Shown one piece after another: positions 9,428 through 16,936 of a stretch of 64,000 nucleotides of DNA (position 1 is its first letter; each line of letters opens with the position of its first letter). Both the position numbers and the translations under genes were made by a program. The notes under the pieces are model-generated. The model saw only the letters and a program-made list of their open reading frames with translations, did no database searches and was not told where the DNA came from. This DNA is from Paenibacillus harenae DSM 16969 (GTDB lineage: Bacteria; Bacillota; Bacilli; Paenibacillales; Paenibacillaceae), in assembly GCF_000422465.1 (NCBI RefSeq), contig NZ_KE383842.1:413040-477039 (forward strand), written 5' to 3'.

Positions 9428-10444
9428 ATGAGCAAAAGCACGATTTATCAAATAGCGGAGCAGGTCGGCGTATCGGCCTCAACGGTGTCGAGAGCGCTCT
9501 CAGGAAACGGCTACTGCGGCAGAAGGACGAAAGCGAAAATCATGGAGGCGGCCAAAGCCTTAAATTATGCGCCCGACCATGCGGCCAAAATATTGAAAAC
9601 CAGGAAAACGAACAAAATTATTTTTGCGGTTCCGGACATTTGCAATCCTTTTTATTTCGATATGATCAACGGAATTAATCAGGTAGCCGAGGAGTATGGT
9701 TACCTGCTGATTTTATATTATACGAAGCATCGATTGTCGGAAGAGCTGAAAGCGATCCAGAACGTGAAGGAACGGGTGGCGGACGGCATGATCATGGTAT
9801 CCTTCCATTTCTGCGAGGAAAATATAAGCGCGATAAACGATTTATCCGCCCCGGTCGTGCTGACGAACCAATACGAATCGCCGGGAGGCGGCGACCGGTT
9901 TGATTACGTGTACGTCGATACGTTCGAGGGCACGAAGCAGGGAACGAAACATCTGATCGGTCAAGGTCTGAAGCGGATCGGGTTTATCGGCGGAAGCTTG
10001 AGCGAGCAGACGGGCCGCCAGAGGTTCGGCGGATATCGCGAAGCCTTGCTTGAAGCCGGCTTGCCGTATACGGAGGAGCATGTCATCGAGTCCGATTATA
10101 CGGAGAAAGGCGGTTACTTGGCCGCAAAAAGGCTCCTTGAGTCGAACGGTCGACCGCATGCGATCGTAGCGGCCAATGATTTGATGGCGATCGGCGTCAT
10201 GCATGCGTGCGAGGAAGCGGGATTATCGATTCCGGAGGATATGGCCGTCGTCGGGATGGATAACCTGGATGTCGCATCGCGCGTGCATCCCAAGCTAACC
10301 TCGGTCTCGCTGGAGCAGGAGGATATCGGAAGGCGGGCTGCACAAATTTTAATGGACAGACTGCATGGAAGGGCAGGATATGAGAAAGCGGTTAAAATTG
10401 TGCCCAAGCTGGTCGTCCGGCAATCGAGCGTCCGGATGCATTGA
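9428..10444 (+). CDS. LacI-family transcriptional regulator
   Basis: Sugar-responsive DNA-binding regulator, 338 aa, normal length. Residues 1-55 form the helix-turn-helix and hinge (TIYQIAEQVGVSASTVSRAL, then ILKTRKT). The rest is a periplasmic-binding-protein-like effector domain with conserved NPFYFDMINGI, FIGG, AANDLMAIGVM and VVGMDNLD motifs. It follows the secreted DUF4185 gene in the same direction and is preceded by a palindrome at 9373-9386 that fits LacI operators. It probably controls the upstream glycan genes; the effector is unknown. Confidence 0.93.
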   Translation: MSKSTIYQIAEQVGVSASTVSRALSGNGYCGRRTKAKIMEAAKALNYAPDHAAKILKTRKTNKIIFAVPDICNPFYFDMINGINQVAEEYGYLLILYYTKHRLSEELKAIQNVKERVADGMIMVSFHFCEENISAINDLSAPVVLTNQYESPGGGDRFDYVYVDTFEGTKQGTKHLIGQGLKRIGFIGGSLSEQTGRQRFGGYREALLEAGLPYTEEHVIESDYTEKGGYLAAKRLLESNGRPHAIVAANDLMAIGVMHACEEAGLSIPEDMAVVGMDNLDVASRVHPKLTSVSLEQEDIGRRAAQILMDRLHGRAGYEKAVKIVPKLVVRQSSVRMH

Positions 10445-10469
10445 CAGCTGTAACTTATTGAAGCGGGGA

Positions 10470-10781
10470 ATGATACGCAAGATGCTGATGCTGAAACTGA
10501 TCGGCCAGATGAACCTGCAGAAGAAAATTACGATGCTTCTTGTTTTGACTATTTTTATTCCGTTGACTTTATTCGGCTATCTCTTCTACCAAAGCTCCAA
10601 TCAATTTGTGGCTGACCGTACGAATCAGGAAACCATTCAACTGCTTCATTTGGTCAATCAGAACGTGAACCGGCTGCTGAACGAATACGAAGCGCAGCTG
10701 AAATCGGTTTACGAGAACGAGGATGTCATTCTGCCGCTAAGCCAAATCAACCGGCAATCGGCTTTGGAGGAGGCGATGTGA
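10470..10781 (+). pseudogene. Truncated YesM-type sensor histidine kinase (N-terminal remnant)
   Basis: Only ~103 residues remain of a sensor kinase that is normally near 580-600 aa. They include a membrane segment (MLLVLTIFIPLTLFGYLFY) and the start of an extracellular sensor (NRLLNEYEAQLKSVYENEDV), typical of YesM/LytS-type kinases beside sugar ABC transporters. The frame stops at 10779-10781; no HAMP, His-kinase or ATPase part follows. The chosen start (ATG 10470) has GGGG just upstream. Directly after the break a different frame (10777-10869) reads CEPYVGYLAVNPRRLPGWG and on to a stop. This looks like the C-terminus of another, unidentified protein, suggesting a deletion that fused two gene remnants. 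Confidence 0.7.
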
Positions 10782-10876
10782 ACCTTATGTCGGTTACCTG
10801 GCCGTGAACCCCCGGCGGTTACCCGGTTGGGGACCGCTGTCGGATTGGCGTCCACGTGCCGGCCTGTAAATAAGGG

Positions 10877-11456
10877 TTAGCGGCAAACTGTCCCGTTGTA
10901 CAATTCAGTTTCACTGCTTACTGACCTGTGAGGTTAACGGGAAACGGTCCCGCTATTTTTCAGCAATGTTGTCGCAGCGTGCGCTTAACGGGATTACCTC
11001 CCTCTATTCTGCTCAATTTTCCGTTAAACGGCCGATTTGAAGTGAAGGAGCGGGAGGTTTTCCTGTTAGATACGGGTTTTGGAAGGAAACTCCTTATTTA
11101 GAGGGAGAAAATCCCGCTGCAGCTGGCTCTACTATTTATAAGTCTGATGAAGCTGGTTCTACTCTAATTTAAAAGCAGCCAGATGAAGCTGGCTCTACTA
11201 ATTATAAGCTTGATGAAGCTGATTTATTCGGCAGCAAAACCGTTTCCCATGCACGGAAAAGAACGAATCCAGGGGAATTCCTCCCGCTAAATTGTCCGGA
11301 GTCTGGTTTAGATAGATTCTATCGGGAATATCTCCCTCTAAGTCAACCGTTTCATGGCACATTAGTCAAAACAGGTTGAAAGAGCGGGAGGTTATCCTGC
11401 TAGAAGATGATGCAATGGTCTTAACGGCAAAAAGAGCGGGAGCTTTTCCTGCTACG
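10877..11456. repeat. Array 1 of periodic degenerate palindromes (nine units)
   Basis: Units of ~24 bases approximate TAGCGGGAGGAA followed by its reverse complement. The central CGGGA-N5-TCCCG cores have centres at 10888, 10945, 10996, 11058, 11109, 11279, 11330, 11392 and 11444. Spacings are 57, 51, 62, 51, 170, 51, 62 and 52. The 170 gap equals 57+51+62, as if two units had been lost or replaced. Individual units differ at many positions but keep the dyad, for example GCGGGAGGTTTTCCTGTTAG and GGGGAATTCCTCCCGCTAA. The sequence between units is not obviously conserved. Confidence 0.8.
11121..11216. repeat. Three-copy direct repeat (30, 36 and 30 bases)
   Basis: Three successive copies beginning AGCTGG(C/T)TCTACT and ending GATGA, at 11121-11150, 11151-11186 and 11187-11216, with a partial fourth (AGCTGATTTATT). 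They lie exactly in the 170-base gap of palindrome array 1. Confidence 0.8.
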
Positions 11457-11486
11457 CTTATTTTCTACATCCTTTTTTTAATACAG

Positions 11487-11515
11487 TTGACCAACTTAAA
11501 TCTTTTTAATATAAT
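11487..11515 (+). promoter_or_regulatory. Sigma-A promoter of the tetR-SMR operon
   Basis: TTGACC at 11487-11492 and a perfect TATAAT at 11510-11515, separated by 17 bases. The -10 box lies 25 bases before the TTG start of the TetR gene. Confidence 0.75.
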
Positions 11516-11526
11516 CGTATTAAAAA
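11503..11526. promoter_or_regulatory. Candidate TetR operator over the -10 box
   Basis: Inverted repeat with 9-base arms TTTTTAATA and TATTAAAAA around TAATCG, covering the -10 box. Repressor bound here would block polymerase, the usual layout for an autoregulated TetR drug-efflux operon. Confidence 0.5.
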
Positions 11527-11540
11527 AAGGAGCGGTGCCT

Positions 11541-12149
11541 TTGCCTAAAATCGTGGATCATGATAAACGTAAACAATTAATCGCGGATGCGATGATCCGG
11601 GCGATTAATCAGGTCGGCTTGGAAAAAATTACGGTCCGGAAGATTGCGGAAGAGGCTGGATTATCGATGGGCTCGGTTCAATATTATTTCCCCGCACAGC
11701 ATGATCTCTATATTTATGCCATGGAATTAATTGCGCAAAGGATCAAGAAACGAATCCTCAGCATTGCTCGCGACGATATGCCGGTCGAGAAAAAAGTAAT
11801 CGCGATCATGAAGCAGCTGATCTCCAGTGAAAGCGCGGACCAAAAGGTGGAAGGAGAGGTCTGGTTGAGCTTTTCTATGATGGCGTTAAGAGATGCCCAG
11901 CTGGAAGCGCTCAGTCATGAACTGTTTCGAACAACCCGGGAGCTCTTGAGGAAATTGCTTGCCACACTGCGTGACAGGCAATATTTGGGGGCGGCGCTGG
12001 ACATCGAGCTGGAAGCCGTGAACCTGCATGCCTTTATCGACGGGATTACGCTGCAGACGATCGTATATCTCAAAGTTTTTGATGAAACGAAGATCGATGA
12101 GCTTCTAATGAACTATTTGCACAATTTGAAGAGGAGGAGCGAAACATGA
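11541..12149 (+). CDS. TetR/AcrR-family regulator
   Basis: Repressor of 202 aa, probably controlling the two SMR pump genes behind it. The TTG at 11541 is chosen: AAAGGAG lies 8 bases before it and it yields the typical start MPKIVDHDKRKQLI. The frame is open further upstream to 11376, but that part crosses palindromic repeats and the promoter and is not coding. The helix-turn-helix is at about residues 25-45 (ITVRKIAEEAGLSMGSVQYYF). The C-terminal ligand domain is divergent. Its stop overlaps the ATG of the next gene by 4 bases, so the operon is translationally coupled. Confidence 0.92.
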   Translation: MPKIVDHDKRKQLIADAMIRAINQVGLEKITVRKIAEEAGLSMGSVQYYFPAQHDLYIYAMELIAQRIKKRILSIARDDMPVEKKVIAIMKQLISSESADQKVEGEVWLSFSMMALRDAQLEALSHELFRTTRELLRKLLATLRDRQYLGAALDIELEAVNLHAFIDGITLQTIVYLKVFDETKIDELLMNYLHNLKRRSET

Positions 12150-12502
12150 TAGCGGCGGCAAAACCAAAAAAAGCGTTAAGCAAAAATCAGGCGTGGGCTT
12201 ATGTAGGAATCGGAGGGGCCTTGGAAATCGTATGGGCATCGGGCTTCAAGTATGAGGCGGTGCCTCCGATCGTTGTCCTTATTGCGATTCTGGTAAGCTT
12301 CGATCTAATCATTCGCGCAACGAAGGCGCTCCCGGTCGGCACGACCTATGCGGTATTCGCCGGGATTGGAACGATTGGCACGGTCATCGTCGAAGCTGTA
12401 TTTTCTGAAGGGCAAATCAGCCTGGTTAAGGTCGGCCTTGTCCTGTTCTTATTGCTGTGTATCGTCGGCTTAAAGCTTACGAGCGGGAAGGAGGCCCACT
12501 AA
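12146..12502 (+). CDS. SMR-family efflux pump subunit 1
   Basis: Small multidrug resistance protein, 118 aa, with four membrane segments. The conserved membrane glutamate is in GGALEIVWASGFK, and GTTYAVFAGIGTIG is the SMR signature. Proteins of this type pair with a second subunit and exchange cations, such as guanidinium or quaternary ammonium compounds, for protons. An extra ~17-residue polar N-terminus precedes the first membrane segment. The gene overlaps tetR by 4 bases and the next SMR gene by 1 base, giving a two-subunit pump resembling YkkC/YkkD. The substrate is unknown. Confidence 0.93.
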   Translation: MIAAAKPKKALSKNQAWAYVGIGGALEIVWASGFKYEAVPPIVVLIAILVSFDLIIRATKALPVGTTYAVFAGIGTIGTVIVEAVFSEGQISLVKVGLVLFLLLCIVGLKLTSGKEAH

Positions 12503-12816
12503 TGGCTTGGTTATTGTTAATCGCTGCAGGCTTGTGCGAGGTTATCGGCGTTATCGGAATTAAACGGGTTGCCGTCGAGAATAACTGGAAAAACAATATC
12601 ATTTTGTTCGGAGGCTTTATCCTCAGCTTTCAATTGCTGATTCGAGCGCTCGAGACGATATCGCTTTCAACCGGATATGCGGTGTGGACGGGAATCGGAA
12701 CGGTTGGCGCGGCGCTGGCAGGCATGCTGTTCTTCAAAGAATCCCGTGACCCTGTGCGTATGCTTTGCATACTCGGCGTCATCTGCTGCGTTATCGGCTT
12801 AAAGCTTGTCGAGTAG
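12502..12816 (+). CDS. SMR-family efflux pump subunit 2
   Basis: Partner SMR protein, 104 aa, four membrane segments, with the glutamate in AGLCEVIGVIGIK and the signature STGYAVWTGIGTVG. It starts at ATG 12502, overlapping the previous stop by one base (TAATG), behind a GGAAGGAGG site. An in-frame GTG at 12457 lies inside the upstream gene and is not used here. With subunit 1 it should form an antiparallel heterodimer, as in other paired SMR systems. It ends 2 bases from the end of the convergent LysR gene. Confidence 0.93.
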   Translation: MAWLLLIAAGLCEVIGVIGIKRVAVENNWKNNIILFGGFILSFQLLIRALETISLSTGYAVWTGIGTVGAALAGMLFFKESRDPVRMLCILGVICCVIGLKLVE

Positions 12817-12818
12817 TT

Positions 12819-13676
12819 CTATTCAATTCTCGGAAGAGCTTCGATAAACGCGCGCAGTGCGCCGCTCCTATAGGAATCCTTGCGGGCAATGAATTCAGTC
12901 TTCCTGTGATTAAAGGATGATGGTAGCGGATGTGCAGCCAGCGAGCCTTCAGCAATCTGCTTCTGTGCGACGATCCTCGGCATTAAGGTAATGCCGAGAC
13001 CGGCGGATACGCCTCCGATAATGGCTTCAAGCGTGCCGAACTCCATAATAACCGGATGAGATACGCCGCTGGAAAACAGCCACTTTTCGAGAATAACCCG
13101 GTAGGAGCAGCCCTTGCTGTAGACTAGAATCGGCTTCGCCGCCGCTTTCTCCATATCCTTGACTGAGGGGGAAGTTACGATGACAAGCTCCTCATTGAAT
13201 ACCGGAAAAGATTGAAGCTCAGGATGATTGCTTTCTTCGCCGATGAAAGCGCCGTCCAGTTCGAACTGCAGCACCTTCTCCATTAAGTCCTGGGTATGGC
13301 CTGTCGTTAAAGACAGCAGGACGCCGGGGTATTGCGCGTAATAAGTAGACAACAATGCCGGCAGCCTGACTGCCGCCGCAGTCTGAGTCGAGCCGATCAT
13401 AAGCGATCCGCTCGGCTCGCTTGACGAATGAAGCGCCATTGCAGCTTCATCGAGCAGTCCGATAATCTTATCGGCATAAGCAAGCAGCGCTTTCCCGCTT
13501 GCCGATAAGGTCATCCCTCTATTGTGACGCAGAAAAAGAACGGTGCCGAGCTCCGATTCCAGCTGCCGGATTCTTGCGGTAACATTGGATTGTACATAAC
13601 CAAGCCTGACGGCCGCTTTCGTAATCGAACCCTCGCGGGCAACCATTTGGAAAATGCGCAATTCCGGGCTTTCCAT
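12819..13676 (-). CDS. LysR-family transcriptional regulator
   Basis: Regulator of 285 aa with an N-terminal winged helix (about 1-60: MESPELRIFQMVAREGSITK, RLGYVQSNVTARIRQLE) and a C-terminal two-lobed effector domain (GSTQTAAAVRLPALL onward). It starts behind a GGGGG site. It is divergent from the SDR gene at 13830, which is the most likely target by the usual LysR arrangement. The effector is not predictable. Confidence 0.93.
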   Translation of the reverse strand: MESPELRIFQMVAREGSITKAAVRLGYVQSNVTARIRQLESELGTVLFLRHNRGMTLSASGKALLAYADKIIGLLDEAAMALHSSSEPSGSLMIGSTQTAAAVRLPALLSTYYAQYPGVLLSLTTGHTQDLMEKVLQFELDGAFIGEESNHPELQSFPVFNEELVIVTSPSVKDMEKAAAKPILVYSKGCSYRVILEKWLFSSGVSHPVIMEFGTLEAIIGGVSAGLGITLMPRIVAQKQIAEGSLAAHPLPSSFNHRKTEFIARKDSYRSGALRAFIEALPRIE

Positions 13677-13829
13677 GATTTGAACCCCCTATACTCTGTT
13701 GACCATACATCACTCTTCGTTCTTGGTATCACTTCGAATGATAGTTGCCATCGCTTCCTTTCATTATACATAGCATTCATCTCAAGGTACAATGGCTCTA
13801 CAACCAACCAATCGAGGGAGTTGATGGTC

Positions 13830-14570
13830 ATGAATTTATATCAAAAGGTTGCTTTGGTCACAGGCGGGGGAACGGGAATCGGCAGGGCGGTCAGCCTCGC
13901 ATTAGCCGACCGCGGCGCTGCCGTAGCGGTGAACTACTCGCGTTCGAAGTCCGAAGCGGAGGAAACCGCTGCTTACATCCAAGACCATGGCGGCCGCGCT
14001 ATCGTCTTTCAGGCCGATGTGTCCAAGGATCATGAAGTAAGGGCTATGGTCGATAGGATCGTGCAGCATTTAGGAACCGTTGATTTGCTCGTTAATAATG
14101 CGAGTATAACGCGCTATATACCGCTGGACGATCTGGAGGCCGCAGATGAGGAGGCGTGGGACGAGCTCTTTGCCGTCAATGTAAAAGGCATGTTCTACTG
14201 CGCGCGAGCCGTTGCGCCTTACATGAAGAAAAGCAAGCAAGGGGCGGTCGTGAATATGGGAAGCATTGCGGGCTTGACAGGTTTAGGTTCGTCTCTGCCT
14301 TACGCGGTATCCAAGTCGGCGGTGTTAGGCCTTACGAAATCGCTGGCACGAGCGCTTGCGCCCGACATTCGGGTGAACGGCATTGCGCCCGGCGCAGTGG
14401 CAACGAGATGGTGGGAAGGGCGGGAAGAGATGATGAACCGGCTTACAAGGCAGCTGCTGCTTCAGCGCGTCTCGACAGCGGAAGAGATTGCGGGATTGGT
14501 CTGCGCAGTACTGGAGCAGGAATCGATGACCGGCCAGATGATTACCGTTGACGGCGGTCAAACGCTGTAG
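13830..14570 (+). CDS. Short-chain dehydrogenase/reductase (SDR)
   Basis: Classical NAD(P)-dependent SDR, 246 aa: cofactor motif TGGGTGIG, structural NNAS, catalytic Ser in NMGSIAG and Tyr-x3-Lys in YAVSK. The C-terminal GQMITVDGGQTL is typical of FabG-like members. ATG 13830 sits 9 bases behind GAGGGAG; an ATG 6 bases earlier is too close to that site. It is transcribed away from a LysR regulator that probably controls it. The substrate is unknown; it resembles 3-oxoacyl-ACP reductase or sugar dehydrogenases. Confidence 0.92.
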   Translation: MNLYQKVALVTGGGTGIGRAVSLALADRGAAVAVNYSRSKSEAEETAAYIQDHGGRAIVFQADVSKDHEVRAMVDRIVQHLGTVDLLVNNASITRYIPLDDLEAADEEAWDELFAVNVKGMFYCARAVAPYMKKSKQGAVVNMGSIAGLTGLGSSLPYAVSKSAVLGLTKSLARALAPDIRVNGIAPGAVATRWWEGREEMMNRLTRQLLLQRVSTAEEIAGLVCAVLEQESMTGQMITVDGGQTL

Positions 14571-14627
14571 GAAGGCGCAGCCTCTGGTCATTCGGGAAAG
14601 GAACCGAAGCTTCTCGGTTTTATCCCG

Positions 14628-14656
14628 TTGACAAAAAAATCGTTAGCCGATATTAT
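14628..14656 (+). promoter_or_regulatory. Sigma-A promoter of the marR gene at 14694
   Basis: Perfect TTGACA (14628-14633), a 17-base spacer and TATTAT (14651-14656). The palindromic operator begins on the last base of the -10 box. Confidence 0.75.
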
Positions 14657-14675
14657 TAGTTTGAATTCAAACTAA
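14656..14675. promoter_or_regulatory. MarR operator, copy 1
   Basis: Perfect 20-base palindrome TTAGTTTGAATTCAAACTAA directly after the -10 box of the marR gene. A near-identical copy lies before the MFS gene at 15225-15244, which argues for a shared repressor. Confidence 0.75.
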
Positions 14676-14693
14676 ATGGCGGGGGTGAGTTTT

Positions 14694-15155
14694 TTGGGGA
14701 AGAAGGGCTGTGCACCCGGGCGGTTTCCTTGGGAGCAGGAAGAGAGTAATACCACATTAATCAAGCTCGTATATTTAACTGTCAGGCGCGAGATTGAGAC
14801 CGCATTGCGCCCGATTGGACTTACTCCCCAGCAATCGCAATCGCTCCATTTACTGGCTCTGACTCCCGGAGCAACGAATGCCGATCTGGAGAGGCTTCTC
14901 TTTATCGATAAGTCCAGCGTAACAAGTTTAATTAATGGGATGGAGAAGCGGGGATGGGTGATTCGGCGCGAGCATGCGAGGGATGCGAGAGTGAAGCAGA
15001 TTTTTTTGACGGACAAAGGACGAGAGATGTACGATGCCTCGGCGGAGGCCGTCAAGAGAGCGAAGATAGGCGCGAATGAGCAGCTGACGCAAGCGGAATC
15101 GGAGACGCTGCGCGTACTGCTGAGAAAAATCCTGGCGGCTTATGAGCAGCAATGA
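14694..15155 (+). CDS. MarR-family regulator
   Basis: Winged-helix repressor of ~153 aa. DNA-binding part about 45-105 (TPGATNADLERLLFIDKSSV, then RREHARDARVKQIFLTDKG). The TTG at 14694 has GGGGGTGAG ~6 bases upstream; an in-frame ATG at 14676 (159 aa) abuts the operator and lacks a site. Matching palindromes before this gene and the next (an MFS pump) point to an autoregulated efflux module released by a small molecule. The ligand is unknown. Confidence 0.9.
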   Translation: MGKKGCAPGRFPWEQEESNTTLIKLVYLTVRREIETALRPIGLTPQQSQSLHLLALTPGATNADLERLLFIDKSSVTSLINGMEKRGWVIRREHARDARVKQIFLTDKGREMYDASAEAVKRAKIGANEQLTQAESETLRVLLRKILAAYEQQ

Positions 15156-15224
15156 CGTGACTCAGGCAAAATGATGATGCGGCTAACGGTTCATGCGAAT
15201 CGCCGCTTGCTTACGTTTGCTCAT

Positions 15225-15244
15225 TTAGTTGGAATTCAAACTAA
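15225..15244. promoter_or_regulatory. MarR operator, copy 2
   Basis: TTAGTTGGAATTCAAACTAA differs in one base from the perfect palindrome at 14656-14675 and lies 28 bases before the MFS start. Confidence 0.7.
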
Positions 15245-15271
15245 ATTGACCGGGAAGGGATGTAATCTGTA

Positions 15272-16684
15272 ATGGAATCGGATACGCAATTGAACAACGG
15301 CGATAAGCTAATGCGCGTTTTGGCGTTCACTCTAGTATTTTCCGTTATGAACGCTTCTATGTTTAATGTTGTCATGCCGGTCATCAGCGAGCAGTTCAGT
15401 ATAACGCCCTCGCAGGTAAGCTGGCTGCTGACCGGTTATATGATCGTATACGCCGTCGGCTCCGTTACTTACGGCAAGCTTGCCGATAAATACCGGTTGA
15501 AGGATTTATTGACGTTTGGTTTGATCTTCTTTGCGCTGGGCTCGATCATAGGATTAACGGCTTCGGAGTATTGGATGATCGTGCTTGGCCGGATTCTTCA
15601 AGCAAGCGGGGCGGCTGTCATTCCGGCGACCGCCATGATCGTTCCTGTACGTTATTTCGCCCCCGAGAAGCGGGGAAGGGCGCTTGGCATGACGGCTGCA
15701 GGTCTGGCCTTGGGCACCGCAATCGCTCCGATTGTGTCAGGTCTTGTTACCGGATTTGCCAGCTGGAGACTTTTATTTCTATTGTCGGTGATGCCGCTTC
15801 TGACGCTGCCTTATTTCAGAAAATACTTAAATGATGACCGCGGGACCGCGCAAAAAATCGATTTTCTGGGGGGCGGGCTGCTCGGCGGCGGCGTTGCGCT
15901 GCTGCTGTTGTCTATTTCCCTCGGGAACGGGCTGCTCACAATAGCCGGCTTAGTGCTGCTTATCCTGTTCGTGATCAGAATTCGAACGGCGGAGGAGCCG
16001 TTCGTTCAGCCGAAGCTGTTCGGCAACAAGAAATATTCGCTTGGCTTATTTCTAACGTTTCTGGCAACTGCAATGAGCTTTGGCATGCCGTTTCTGACGC
16101 CGCAATTTCTGTCCGGACTGAATGGGCTATCGCCTGCCGTTATCGGGCTGATTATGTTCCCGGCCGCGATAACCTCGGCACTTATGGGGCGCAAAGGAGG
16201 CAGACTGGCGGATGAGAAAGGAAATTCCTTTCTTATTTATACGTCCGTTTCGTTAAGCTTTTTCTGTTTCGTGCTGCTATCCATCTTCGTCGGAGCATCG
16301 CCGTACTTGATTTTATTCATGCTTATATTCGGGAATATCGGTCAAATCTTTATGCAAATCGCAATGTCCAACACCATTTCGGCAACGCTGGCAAAGGAGC
16401 AAATCGGCGTAGGGATGGGGCTCATGTCGCTGCTTAGTTTTATTTCGGGCGCAATGACCACGAGCGTCATCGGCAAATTGCTGGACGCCGGTCAGACTTC
16501 GATACAGTTTAATCCGTTCGCGATGCATGAAGAAGCTCTTATTTACAGTAACATCTTCTTCGCTCTTGCTTTCCTGGCGGTTATGATCGCTTGCTTTTAT
16601 TTTATCTCGTTCAGCAAGAACAGCCGCAAATCGGAGCGGCAGGTGGAGGCGGCGGAAAGAAAAACATCTTCCTCGACCGTTTAA
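15272..16684 (+). CDS. MFS drug-efflux transporter (TetA(L)/DHA2-like)
   Basis: Proton-driven exporter of 470 aa with about 14 hydrophobic segments. MFS motif A appears as GKLADKYRLKD, and motif C-like glycines in GLALGTAIAPIVSGL. It resembles tetracycline-type and other drug pumps of Gram-positive bacteria. GGGAAGGG lies upstream of ATG 15272. It is preceded by a near-perfect copy of the operator of the adjacent marR gene, so it is probably the main regulated target. The exported compound cannot be predicted. Confidence 0.92.
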   Translation: MESDTQLNNGDKLMRVLAFTLVFSVMNASMFNVVMPVISEQFSITPSQVSWLLTGYMIVYAVGSVTYGKLADKYRLKDLLTFGLIFFALGSIIGLTASEYWMIVLGRILQASGAAVIPATAMIVPVRYFAPEKRGRALGMTAAGLALGTAIAPIVSGLVTGFASWRLLFLLSVMPLLTLPYFRKYLNDDRGTAQKIDFLGGGLLGGGVALLLLSISLGNGLLTIAGLVLLILFVIRIRTAEEPFVQPKLFGNKKYSLGLFLTFLATAMSFGMPFLTPQFLSGLNGLSPAVIGLIMFPAAITSALMGRKGGRLADEKGNSFLIYTSVSLSFFCFVLLSIFVGASPYLILFMLIFGNIGQIFMQIAMSNTISATLAKEQIGVGMGLMSLLSFISGAMTTSVIGKLLDAGQTSIQFNPFAMHEEALIYSNIFFALAFLAVMIACFYFISFSKNSRKSERQVEAAERKTSSSTV

Positions 16685-16820
16685 GGCAACCTGACGGAAG
16701 CCTATAGAGACGAAGTGCCGCAGACTAGACGATGCTTTCATATGCCATTCAAGCAGCAGACCGGTTGACATCCGGTCTGCTTTTTTGCCGGTCGCGCAGG
16801 GGCTGTAAATTGCCAGTTGT

Positions 16821-16832
16821 TTTAGTACTAAA
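16821..16832. promoter_or_regulatory. Candidate operator upstream of the DHA2 MFS gene
   Basis: Perfect 12-base palindrome TTTAGTACTAAA, with a second inverted repeat (TAGGT-N5-ACCTA, 16852-16866) 20 bases on, both before the MFS gene at 16937. They may bind the MarR encoded at 18623-19084; the link is inferred. Confidence 0.35.
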
Positions 16833-16936
16833 GTTATTGTATCATTTTAAATAGGTAGGCAACCTAAATACTGATTTCCTGCTCGTATTGCTGCCGATTG
16901 GTTATACTATCTTTTACATTTAGGAGTGCATGCTCA

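Larger units (their letters stand above)
10870..11486. other. Gene-free intergenic region filled with short repeats
   Basis: About 620 bases without a supportable gene between the broken kinase and the TetR promoter. It holds nine degenerate palindromes at near-regular spacing and, in the one gap of that series, a short direct repeat. An open frame starting at 11376 runs through two of the palindromes into TetR, but it lacks a ribosome-binding site. Confidence 0.7.

Noticed and set aside
10777..10869. Independent small gene after the truncated kinase
   Set aside because: No start codon or ribosome-binding site; it reads as the tail of a larger lost protein.
10877..11456. CRISPR array
   Set aside because: The units are variable dyads, not identical repeats. 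Distances alternate between 51 and 62, and no cas genes are in the window.
11376..11540. N-terminal extension of the TetR protein
   Set aside because: The frame is open but runs through two palindromes and the promoter; the TTG at 11541 has the ribosome-binding site and the typical TetR start.
13524..13829. N-terminal extension of the SDR
   Set aside because: It overlaps the divergent LysR gene and the promoter region. The FabG-like start and the SD site both point to 13830.
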